This document shows positions 1 through 5,931 of a stretch of DNA of 9,479 nucleotides, one piece after another (the stretch's first letter is position 1; the number at the start of each line of letters is the position of its first letter). Source of the DNA: Candidatus Omnitrophota bacterium (GTDB lineage Bacteria; Omnitrophota; Gorgyraeia; Kaelpiales; Kaelpiaceae); assembly GCA_028717465.1 (NCBI GenBank), contig JAQUNS010000017.1, positions 1 to 9,479 on the forward strand. The letters are read 5' to 3'. A model generated the notes under the pieces. It was not told the origin of the DNA. It did not search any database and saw only the letters and a program-made list of their open reading frames with translations. A program made the position numbers and the translations under genes.

Positions 1-589
1 TTAATAGTTCCGGCTTCCCAGTTTTATTCTGTTTACAAAAATTAATTTTTTCTAATATAGGGATTATAATGTCTTCAGCTTCGCCTATTACAAAAAAATC
101 AAAAAAATCTGCTACCGGTTCCGGATTGAGGCTGCAAGGCCCGCCGCCTATTACTAAAGGCTGCCTCTTGGCCCTCTGAGCACTGAAAATTTCAATGCCC
201 GACATGTCCAGAATATTTAAAATATTTGTGTAGTTTAATTCATGCTGCAGGCTAAATGCCACAACATCAAATTCCGATAATGGTATTGTATCCTCTAAGC
301 TGTACAGGGGGGTGCTAGAATCCCGTAAGGCTTTCTCCATATCAAACCATGGCGCAAAGCACCTCTGGCATAAAAAATCCTGATGTGAATTTATAATTTC
401 ATAGAGCAATCTTAAGCCCTGATTACTCATGCCTATTTCGTAAACATCAGGATATAATATCGCAACTTTTAAAAAGGCTTTTCCCCAGTCTTTATCCACG
501 CTGTTCCACTCCCGGCCTATATAGCGGCCCGGTTTGCATACAGTTTTGGATTTATCCAGAAAAAAAGATATTAAATCGGTTTTGTTCAT
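1..589 (-). CDS. Radical SAM protein, TIGR03960-like, N-terminal part (3' end outside window)
   Basis: The frame is open from an ATG at 589 to the window edge, giving 196 codons without a stop. The start follows the rodA stop after one base, and AAGGCGAG lies just upstream as a weak ribosome site. Residues 18-24 read CKPGRYIG, followed by NSVDKDW (29-35). YPDVYEIGMSN (46-56) and GGGPCSLNPEPVADFFDFF (148-166), then VIGEAED, are blocks I recognise from the TIGR03960 family. That family has an N-terminal Rossmann-like, B12-binding-type domain followed by a radical SAM core. The Cys cluster that would bind the iron-sulfur cluster lies beyond the window, so the radical SAM assignment rests on family resemblance. 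No DxHxxG cobalamin-ligand motif is seen in the visible part. The substrate is unknown. The position as last visible gene of the mre/rod run suggests co-transcription. Confidence 0.85.
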   Translation of the reverse strand, partial: MNKTDLISFFLDKSKTVCKPGRYIGREWNSVDKDWGKAFLKVAILYPDVYEIGMSNQGLRLLYEIINSHQDFLCQRCFAPWFDMEKALRDSSTPLYSLEDTIPLSEFDVVAFSLQHELNYTNILNILDMSGIEIFSAQRAKRQPLVIGGGPCSLNPEPVADFFDFFVIGEAEDIIIPILEKINFCKQNKTGKPELL

Positions 590-590
590 T

Positions 591-1628
591 TCAGTCTCGC
601 CTTAAAAACAAGGCTATCATTGCAACTGTGACAACTAAGTCTGAGCCGCCGTAGCTAAAAAAAGGAAGCGGTAATCCAACGATGGGCAAAATACCTATCG
701 TCATGCCCAAGTTGATTACTATCTGAACCGTTATAGTAACCAGAAACATATGCATAAGCATCCTGGATGAATATTCTTTCTGGCTCTCTGCTATAGCGTA
801 CATTCTCCTCAGCATCAAAAAAAATAATCCCAGAAGAACCACTATGCCTGCAAAACCCCATTCCTCAGCAAAAACCGGAAATACAAAATCAGTGTGTGAT
901 TCGGGCAAAAATCTGAGCTGGCCCTGGGCGCCTTTAAGCCAGCCTTTTCCGAAAATATTTCCCGAACCGACAGCAATCTTTGACTGCATCAGAGTATATC
1001 CGGCGCCAAGCGGATCTATGTTCGGATTGACAAAAGTAAGAAGGCGCCTCTTTTGGTAAGGTTCCAGCTTAAAATAAAGAACCGGCACCATCAATAAGCC
1101 GGCAACAATCCATACAAGCGCTTTTCTAAAATATGCTTTTTTTAAAATAAAGAAAGCCCCTAATGCCGGCAGCAGCATTAATGCTCCTCCTAAATCCGGT
1201 TCTTTGGCAATCAAAAATGAACCCAGAAGCGTAAAAAATATCGGCGGGATAAAAGAAAATACCGTATCTATATTGCTGTATTGAAATACCGCGGCCAAAA
1301 AAATCGGAAGCGCAAATTTCATAACAGCAGAAGGCTGGATGTTAAAAAACCCGATGCTTATCCATCGCCGTGCGCCTTCAGACGGTATCAAAAGAACAAC
1401 CACAAGAAGCAGTAAAGCAAAAGCATACAAAAATAAGCCCATATTTAAAATATTCCTTATTCCTACCGCATAAACGACAATACCCACTAATACAGAGACA
1501 GCAAACCAGATTATCTGCTTGGCCAAATAATTATGGGGAAAATTAGAGCTGGCACTATACAGGTTGGCGCTGCCTAAGATAAAAACCAAAATCACATACA
1601 GTATTAAAACATCAAATTTTCGGCTCAT
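591..1628 (-). CDS. rodA: RodA, SEDS-family peptidoglycan glycosyltransferase of the elongasome
   Basis: A 345-residue polytopic inner-membrane protein with about ten hydrophobic segments, of normal length for RodA. SEDS proteins polymerise lipid II into glycan strands, and RodA does so in lateral-wall synthesis with its transpeptidase partner PBP2, encoded immediately upstream. Visible family motifs are KEPDLGGAL (142-150), PESHTDF (242-248), containing the Asp regarded as essential (D247 here), and GLPLPFFSYGGSDL near the C-terminus (318-331). The motif usually written QPSExxK reads QPSAVMK (98-104), so the conserved Glu is Ala; the codon is GCT. The start is ATG with AAGGAAAG just upstream, and the gene overlaps the end of mrdA by 17 nt, which suggests translational coupling. 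The stop is TGA, one base before the radical SAM gene. FtsW is the alternative, but the mreBCD-mrdA context favours RodA. Confidence 0.95.
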   Translation of the reverse strand: MSRKFDVLILYVILVFILGSANLYSASSNFPHNYLAKQIIWFAVSVLVGIVVYAVGIRNILNMGLFLYAFALLLLVVVLLIPSEGARRWISIGFFNIQPSAVMKFALPIFLAAVFQYSNIDTVFSFIPPIFFTLLGSFLIAKEPDLGGALMLLPALGAFFILKKAYFRKALVWIVAGLLMVPVLYFKLEPYQKRRLLTFVNPNIDPLGAGYTLMQSKIAVGSGNIFGKGWLKGAQGQLRFLPESHTDFVFPVFAEEWGFAGIVVLLGLFFLMLRRMYAIAESQKEYSSRMLMHMFLVTITVQIVINLGMTIGILPIVGLPLPFFSYGGSDLVVTVAMIALFLRRD

Positions 1629-3339
1629 CGCTTTCCTTTTTTTTAAAATAATACTTCAAAAACTCTTTTGCTATCCTGGCACTGATAAAACCTCCGCCTC
1701 CGCCATGCTCTATAAAGACCAGAAATGCTATTTCAGGATTATCGTAAGGAGCAAAACCGCTAAACCAAGCATGGGAATCTCCGTGAGGATTTTGAGCAGT
1801 TGCTGTCTTGCCTGCCAGATAAGGCAGCATTCTGGCGGCCTGCCCGGTCCCGCTAGGGCTATTGACAGCATCAAACATTGCTTTCCTTATAAATCTTAAA
1901 TTTTTCTCAGAGACAGCTAAAACACTATCTTCGATGCCGTAAGCAACCTCGCCGCTTATAACACTGCACACTCTGGGCCTCAGCAAATGGCCGCCATTGG
2001 CTATCGCTGCCATTAAACACAGAGCCTGAATTGGAGTAGCTAAAAAATAGCCCTGGCCTATAGAAAAATTAATGGTATCTCCCGGATACCATGATTCTTT
2101 GATATTCTTCACTTTCCAGGCCGGCGAAGGCAGAAGTCCGCTTTTCTCATAAGGCAGGTCTATCTGGGTCTTTTTGCCAAACCCAAACATGCCGGCATAA
2201 TGAGCTATGGCATCGGCGCCTAATTTTAATCCTGTGTTATAAAAATAAACGTTACAGGAGTGCTCTATGGCTTCTTTGAGGTTTTGCCAGCCATGCCCTT
2301 CCTGTTTCCAGCACCTATACCTGCTCTTGCCATAACTAAAATAACCTGGACAGAAAAATTTATCATCCTGACCAACAGCTTTATCTTCTAAAGCTGCTTC
2401 TGCTAGCACAATCTTAAAAGTAGAACCTAAAGCATACTCTCCCTGTATAGCCCTGTTAAAGAGCGGATTTTTATCAGACGTTAAAAGCTTGGCCACCCGG
2501 CTGTTGCCGGAATTAATAAAAGCATTAGGGTCAAAACCGGGAGAACTTGACATTGTTATCATATCGCCTGTTCTAACGTCCATTACTAAAATGCAGCCTT
2601 TGTAGTTAGCTAACATATCATCAGCCGCTTTCTGAAGGTCTAAGTCTACAGTAAGATAAACGTCCAGGCCCCTTTCAGGCTCCTCCCTGTTTAATACCTC
2701 CACGATTCTGCCCTGATTGTCTACTTTTACAAGCATGCCTCCGTCACTGCCCTTTAAGTAAGGTTCATACTGTTTTTCTATGCCGCTTTTCCCTATATAA
2801 GAGCTGTACCTATAACCGTAGGGCTTTAACTCAACTAATTCATCACCCGATATCTCGCCAAGATAACCCAGGATATGAGAAGCAACTCTGCCGTTAGGAT
2901 AGAACCTTTCGATGTTTTCTGAAACAAAAAGACCGGAAATATTGCGGTACTTTTCCTTAAAATAGAGCGCTTTATTAAAATCGACATCAGAGATCAGAGT
3001 CAAAGGGGCAAACGGCGCCCTAAACCTCAACCTATAAATCCTTTCAAGTTCATCTTCGTTTATGTTGAATTCTTCAGTTATTATGCTGAAAATATCTTTT
3101 TTATTTTTTAACCTGTCGGGCAGAATATTAACGGCGAATTTAAGCTGATTAACAGCAAGCTCCCTGCCGTAACGGTCTAAAATATTGCCCCTGTAGCCCT
3201 TCAGAGGAAGCACCCTGAGGTAGTTGTTCAGGCTCATGTCGCGGTAGTACCTTCCTCTTGCAATCTGGAGATAGGCAGTTTGCAAAATTATTATAGACAG
3301 GGACGATATTAAAAACGTTTTGTAAATTTTGCCAAACAT
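1612..3339 (-). CDS. mrdA: Penicillin-binding protein 2, elongasome D,D-transpeptidase
   Basis: A class B PBP of 575 residues that cross-links peptidoglycan in the periplasm as partner of RodA. One membrane anchor lies near residues 8-26. The dimerisation (pedestal) domain follows, with YRGNILDRYGRELAVN (49-64) and a SYIGKSGIEKQYEPYLKG block (180-197). The transpeptidase domain has the nucleophile motif STFK (306-309, S306) and SCN (361-363) within EHSCNVYFYNTG. The third motif, normally KTG, is KTA here (511-513, in AGKTATAQNPHG), then HAWFSGFAP. Two cysteines at 330 and 343 (CPGYFSYG, CWKQEGHG) match a pair common in PBP2. I chose the ATG at 3339; an in-frame TTG four codons earlier is less likely. 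The gene overlaps mreD by 31 nt and rodA by 17 nt, so the three are almost certainly co-translated. Confidence 0.95.
   Translation of the reverse strand: MFGKIYKTFLISSLSIIILQTAYLQIARGRYYRDMSLNNYLRVLPLKGYRGNILDRYGRELAVNQLKFAVNILPDRLKNKKDIFSIITEEFNINEDELERIYRLRFRAPFAPLTLISDVDFNKALYFKEKYRNISGLFVSENIERFYPNGRVASHILGYLGEISGDELVELKPYGYRYSSYIGKSGIEKQYEPYLKGSDGGMLVKVDNQGRIVEVLNREEPERGLDVYLTVDLDLQKAADDMLANYKGCILVMDVRTGDMITMSSSPGFDPNAFINSGNSRVAKLLTSDKNPLFNRAIQGEYALGSTFKIVLAEAALEDKAVGQDDKFFCPGYFSYGKSRYRCWKQEGHGWQNLKEAIEHSCNVYFYNTGLKLGADAIAHYAGMFGFGKKTQIDLPYEKSGLLPSPAWKVKNIKESWYPGDTINFSIGQGYFLATPIQALCLMAAIANGGHLLRPRVCSVISGEVAYGIEDSVLAVSEKNLRFIRKAMFDAVNSPSGTGQAARMLPYLAGKTATAQNPHGDSHAWFSGFAPYDNPEIAFLVFIEHGGGGGFISARIAKEFLKYYFKKKESDEPKI
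1631..1638 (-). promoter_or_regulatory. Shine-Dalgarno site of rodA
   Basis: AAGGAAAG on the minus strand, with its AAGGA core 5 nt before the rodA ATG. It lies inside the last codons of mrdA. It is one of the two clear ribosome sites in the window and fixes the rodA start within the overlap. Confidence 0.7.
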
Positions 3340-3749
3340 TTTTCTACCCAAATTAAGCTAAAAAATAAAATTAAAACAAATACAAAGTTTTCAAACAGCC
3401 TAATCAAATAAAAACTTATACCGGGATTAAACCTTAATATATGACTGAAATTGCAAGCGGTACGGATGAATAAATAACCTATTGAAAAAAACAAAATATT
3501 GAAAATATAATTAGAGTTAAAAACTTTTCTCTGCCATATTTTAATAAGATACAGGATCAGAAAAGATATTCCGCAGGCTCCAAAATTGGACATATTGAAT
3601 AACTCTCCAAAAACCATAAAAATAATAAATTTCTTATCATCAAAACTATCTTCAAAAATAAGAAAAAATAAAAATGAAAAAGCTATCAAATCCACCCCGG
3701 TCAGCAATTTTAAAACCCCCATTATCGGTAAAAATAGAGCTATACCCAT
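3309..3749 (-). CDS. mreD: MreD-like rod-shape membrane protein
   Basis: A 146-residue, very hydrophobic protein with roughly four to five membrane segments (about 3-17, 20-34, 41-68, 80-98, 111-134) and a basic tail (KCLAKFTKRF). Primary sequence gives little to recognise it by, as is usual for MreD. The identification rests on its size, its hydrophobicity and its place between mreC and mrdA. MreD is an inner-membrane component of the elongasome that works with MreC. It starts 2 nt after the mreC stop with no clear ribosome site and overlaps mrdA by 31 nt. The DNA is visibly richer in A+T than the neighbouring genes, with many AAA, ATA and TTT codons; weak selection on a membrane protein explains this as well as transfer would. 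Confidence 0.85.
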   Translation of the reverse strand: MGIALFLPIMGVLKLLTGVDLIAFSFLFFLIFEDSFDDKKFIIFMVFGELFNMSNFGACGISFLILYLIKIWQRKVFNSNYIFNILFFSIGYLFIRTACNFSHILRFNPGISFYLIRLFENFVFVLILFFSLIWVEKCLAKFTKRF

Positions 3750-3751
3750 AA

Positions 3752-4477
3752 CTATTTAACCAGAATCAGCACGTTCTCTATCTTGCTGGAATCGACAAAA
3801 GGCTCCAGATAAGCTGTTTTGTACATCTGGGAGGAATGCATATTGAGCTCTGTTATTGTGCCCACCATCAAGCCTTTGGGTAACAAACCCTCTCCGGAAG
3901 TTACCACTAAATCTCCGGGCTTAGCATCAGTATTGCTGTTCAAATAAAGCAGTTCAAATAATCTCCCCTTGCCCCTGCCTGAAAGAAGGGCTACTTCTCT
4001 GGTAGAGGATATGCGCACTGATATGTTGAAACGGTGGTCAAAACAGGGAAGCATAATAGAGAAATCTTCACCGACATAATCTATTATTCCGGCTAAACCG
4101 CTTAAAGCCATAACAGCATTGTCTTTCTTTACGCCGTCCTTGCTTCCGGAGTCGAGCATAAAATTTACTGCCAGCTCTTCTTTTAGCCTGCCTGTTATTC
4201 TGGCAGCAACAGAATTTTTGAAATCTTTTTTAAGGCCAAGCAGGTCTTTAAGCTGCCTGTTCTCATTTTCTAAATCTTTTATCTTATGGCTTTTAACCTC
4301 GCTCTCCTGGATTATCTTTGATATTTCACCAGGTTGAATCTCAATTCCTTTATTTTTAAAGCCAAGAAAAGGCAAGCTTGAAAACCGGCCTGATGCTGCT
4401 ATGAAAACATACTGGATTGCGCCTCTAAGGAAGAATAAAGCTATGAATACAGAGACTAAAACAAGGCTTCTTTTCAT
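3752..4477 (-). CDS. mreC: MreC, rod-shape-determining periplasmic scaffold protein
   Basis: A 241-residue protein with the MreC plan: one N-terminal membrane segment (about 4-27), a coiled coil (about 52-82, with HKIKDLENENRQLKDLLGLK at 64-83), then two small beta-barrel domains to the C-terminus. Family-type features are the start of the beta region (VAARITGR at 90-97), GSKDGVKKDNAV (111-122), and SGEGLLPKGLMVGTI (194-208), which corresponds to the usual SG-x-fP-x-Gi-x-VG block. MreC lies mostly in the periplasm, links MreB and MreD to PBP2/RodA, and is thought to activate PBP2. It is slightly shorter than many homologues. It lies 27 nt after mreB and 2 nt before mreD. The ATG has no recognisable ribosome site, so the start rests on the membrane segment beginning directly behind it. 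Confidence 0.93.
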   Translation of the reverse strand: MKRSLVLVSVFIALFFLRGAIQYVFIAASGRFSSLPFLGFKNKGIEIQPGEISKIIQESEVKSHKIKDLENENRQLKDLLGLKKDFKNSVAARITGRLKEELAVNFMLDSGSKDGVKKDNAVMALSGLAGIIDYVGEDFSIMLPCFDHRFNISVRISSTREVALLSGRGKGRLFELLYLNSNTDAKPGDLVVTSGEGLLPKGLMVGTITELNMHSSQMYKTAYLEPFVDSSKIENVLILVK

Positions 4478-4504
4478 CTATAAAATTATAGGCAAACGGC
4501 TGTA

Positions 4505-5587
4505 TTAAGACTCTAATTTAGGCTGGACAGTAACTCTCTTCAAGTATCTTAATTCACCCAATACCTTGCCGGTACCCAAAGCAACGGCAGTCAAGGGATC
4601 TTCCGCCACGTGAACAGGGAGCCCGGTCTCTTCCGTTATCAAGCGGTCTAAGCCTCTTAACAAAGCTCCGCCGCCTGCTAAGACAATCCCTACCTCTATT
4701 AAATCGGCAGAAAGCTCAGGAGGGGTTCTCTCTAATGTAAATCTTGTCACTTCAAGTATTTGAGTAATAGGTTCTGCCAAAGCCTCCCGTATCTCTTCGG
4801 ACGTTACAGGCACAGTCTTAGGCAGTCCGGTCACTATGTCTCTGCCCTTTACTTCCATGGAAAGCTCTTCTTCTAAAGAATAGGCTGAACCTATTTTAAT
4901 CTTTATATCCTCTGCAGTTCTTTCGCCTATCATAAGATTATAGGTTTTTTTCATATGCTGAATAATAGCTCCGTCCATCTCATCTCCGCCGATACGTATG
5001 CTCTTAGAAAGCACAAGCCCGGCTAAAGATATGACTGCTATCTCTGTTGTACCTCCGCCTATATCTATTATCATATTTCCGACCGGCTCATATATAGGCA
5101 GGCCTACTCCTATGGCAGCAGCCACAGGTTCTTCTATCAGATAAACTTCTCTTGCTCCGGCATGGAGTGCAGAGTCTTTGACAGCCCTTTTCTCTACCTC
5201 AGTAATACCGGAAGGTATAGCCACAACTACTCTGGGTTTAACAAGAAACTTCTTTTTGTTGACTTTACGGATAAAGTACCTGAGCATCTGCTCAGTTACT
5301 TCAAAATCAGTTATTACGCCGTCCTGCAATGGCCTTATGGCAACTATATTGCCGGGAGTTCTACCGAGCATCCTTTTTGCTTCTTCTCCTACGGCAAGAA
5401 CCCGATTCTGGGTTTTTTCTATCGCTACCACGGAAGGTTCGCACAGCACAATACCTTCGCCTTTAACATAGACAAGCGTAGTAGCGGTGCCTAAATCTAT
5501 GCCTATATCGGAAGAGAGCGAACCGCTCAACCTCTCATAGACAGAGATAGCGCCTTTCCAGAATTTTGACAAATTTGATTTAACCAT
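4505..5587 (-). CDS. mreB: MreB, actin-like rod-shape-determining protein
   Basis: A 360-residue bacterial actin that forms membrane-bound filaments and positions the elongasome. Actin-fold signatures are phosphate-1 ([13 protein letters not shown], 28-40), phosphate-2 ([16 protein letters not shown], 172-187) and the adenosine motif ([13 protein letters not shown], 300-312). [11 protein letters not shown] (150-160) and [10 protein letters not shown] (196-205) are also typical. Phosphate-1 has TATT where TANT is more usual. The fold begins around residue 26, so there is an N-terminal extension of about 25 residues; its hydrophobic positions (L6, F9, W10, I14, V16, Y17, L20) could form an amphipathic membrane-binding helix, which is inference. 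The ATG at 5587 is the only good start: no other ATG precedes the fold, and the in-frame TTGs lack ribosome sites. It is the first gene of the mre/rod run, directly behind a strong predicted promoter. Confidence 0.97.
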   Translation of the reverse strand: MVKSNLSKFWKGAISVYERLSGSLSSDIGIDLGTATTLVYVKGEGIVLCEPSVVAIEKTQNRVLAVGEEAKRMLGRTPGNIVAIRPLQDGVITDFEVTEQMLRYFIRKVNKKKFLVKPRVVVAIPSGITEVEKRAVKDSALHAGAREVYLIEEPVAAAIGVGLPIYEPVGNMIIDIGGGTTEIAVISLAGLVLSKSIRIGGDEMDGAIIQHMKKTYNLMIGERTAEDIKIKIGSAYSLEEELSMEVKGRDIVTGLPKTVPVTSEEIREALAEPITQILEVTRFTLERTPPELSADLIEVGIVLAGGGALLRGLDRLITEETGLPVHVAEDPLTAVALGTGKVLGELRYLKRVTVQPKLES

Positions 5588-5600
5588 TTTAAGTGGATTT

Positions 5601-5629
5601 ATTTTATCAAGTTACAAAAACTAAGTCAA
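5601..5629 (-). promoter_or_regulatory. Sigma-70-type promoter of the mreBCD-mrdA-rodA run
   Basis: On the minus strand the -35 is TTGACT (5629-5624), the spacer is 17 nt, and the -10 is TAAAAT (5606-5601). A TGA directly before the -10 makes it an extended -10. Each hexamer matches consensus at five of six bases, and the DNA upstream is A+T-rich, as in an UP element. By normal geometry the transcript would start at about 5594 (an A), only about 7 nt before the mreB ATG. No Shine-Dalgarno sequence fits in that leader. Confidence 0.8.
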
Positions 5630-5661
5630 ATAACAAAAATTATGTTTAAAATGTTAAAACA

Positions 5662-5704
5662 CTCAATGCAACAAAACAGGTTCAACCTGTTTTGTTGCAT
5701 TGAG
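5662..5704 (-). terminator. Perfect 43-bp palindrome, possible terminator of the aroA transcript
   Basis: Bases 5662-5682 and 5684-5704 are exact reverse complements (21-bp arms) around one central base at 5683. Folded as RNA this would be a stem of about 19 bp with a TTGAA loop on the minus strand. The bases that follow on the minus strand are TGTTTTAACATTTT, an imperfect U-rich tail. Its place behind aroA and upstream of the mreB promoter fits an intrinsic terminator. Only the part near the loop is G+C-rich and the T run is broken, so a DNA-level element such as an operator for a dimeric protein, or a repeat-family palindrome, remains possible. The 57 bases between it and the heptamer repeat (5705-5760) hold nothing I can recognise. 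Confidence 0.5.
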
Positions 5705-5760
5705 CTTAGCATTATTCAACGTTTGCTATACTATATTTTACTTGGAGCTTATTCATTTTA

Positions 5761-5931
5761 ACTGTTTACTGTTCACTGCTCTCTGTTTATTTATCCCGAC
5801 CGTAGCGTCGGGACTGTTTACTTTTCTCTGTTCACTGTTCACTGTTTACTGTTCACTATTTACTATTCACTTTTCTCTGTTTTATCTTCTCTGTTCACAG
5901 TTCACAGTTTACTGTTTACTATATACTATCT
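5761..5931. repeat. Degenerate 7-bp tandem repeat behind aroA
   Basis: On the plus strand the unit is about ACTGTTY (minus strand RAACAGT). Four units run in phase from 5761 to 5788. A 24-bp interruption containing a hairpin follows, then 17 units from 5813 to 5931 with no change of register. Variants include TCTGTTY, ACTATTY, ACTTTTC and ACAGTTY, so the array is old or eroded rather than a clean microsatellite. The last unit overlaps the aroA stop codon. As RNA, the aroA side would carry a purine-rich array of AGTGAAC and AGTAAAC units. Heptamer arrays of this kind are known in other bacteria (the cyanobacterial STRR families are the example I recall); no function is evident here. Confidence 0.9.
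5794..5813. repeat. Small GC-rich hairpin inside the heptamer repeat
   Basis: TCCCGAC (5794-5800) and GTCGGGA (5807-5813) are perfect inverted arms around a 6-base loop. It is the only G+C-rich stretch in the intergenic region and lies inside the 24-bp break that shifts the heptamer register by three bases. No T run follows on either strand, so it is not a convincing terminator. It could be a small inserted repeat element. Confidence 0.7.

Noticed and set aside
1564..1899. Plus-strand open frame of 111 codons opposite mrdA and rodA
   Set aside because: It lies antisense to conserved transpeptidase and RodA sequence and shows no protein-like features of its own.
3309..3749. mreD as horizontally acquired because of its A+T-rich sequence
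   Set aside because: Gene order and tight overlaps are those of an ordinary mre operon, and hydrophobic, weakly constrained membrane proteins commonly drift to A+T-rich codons.
5712..5756. Minus-strand mini-ORF of 14 codons between the repeat and the palindrome
   Set aside because: It has an ATG and a stop but no ribosome site, no recognisable leader-peptide features such as repeated regulatory codons, and such short frames are expected by chance.
5761..5931. CRISPR array
   Set aside because: The repeats are 7 bp, contiguous and degenerate, with no spacers and no cas genes in the window.
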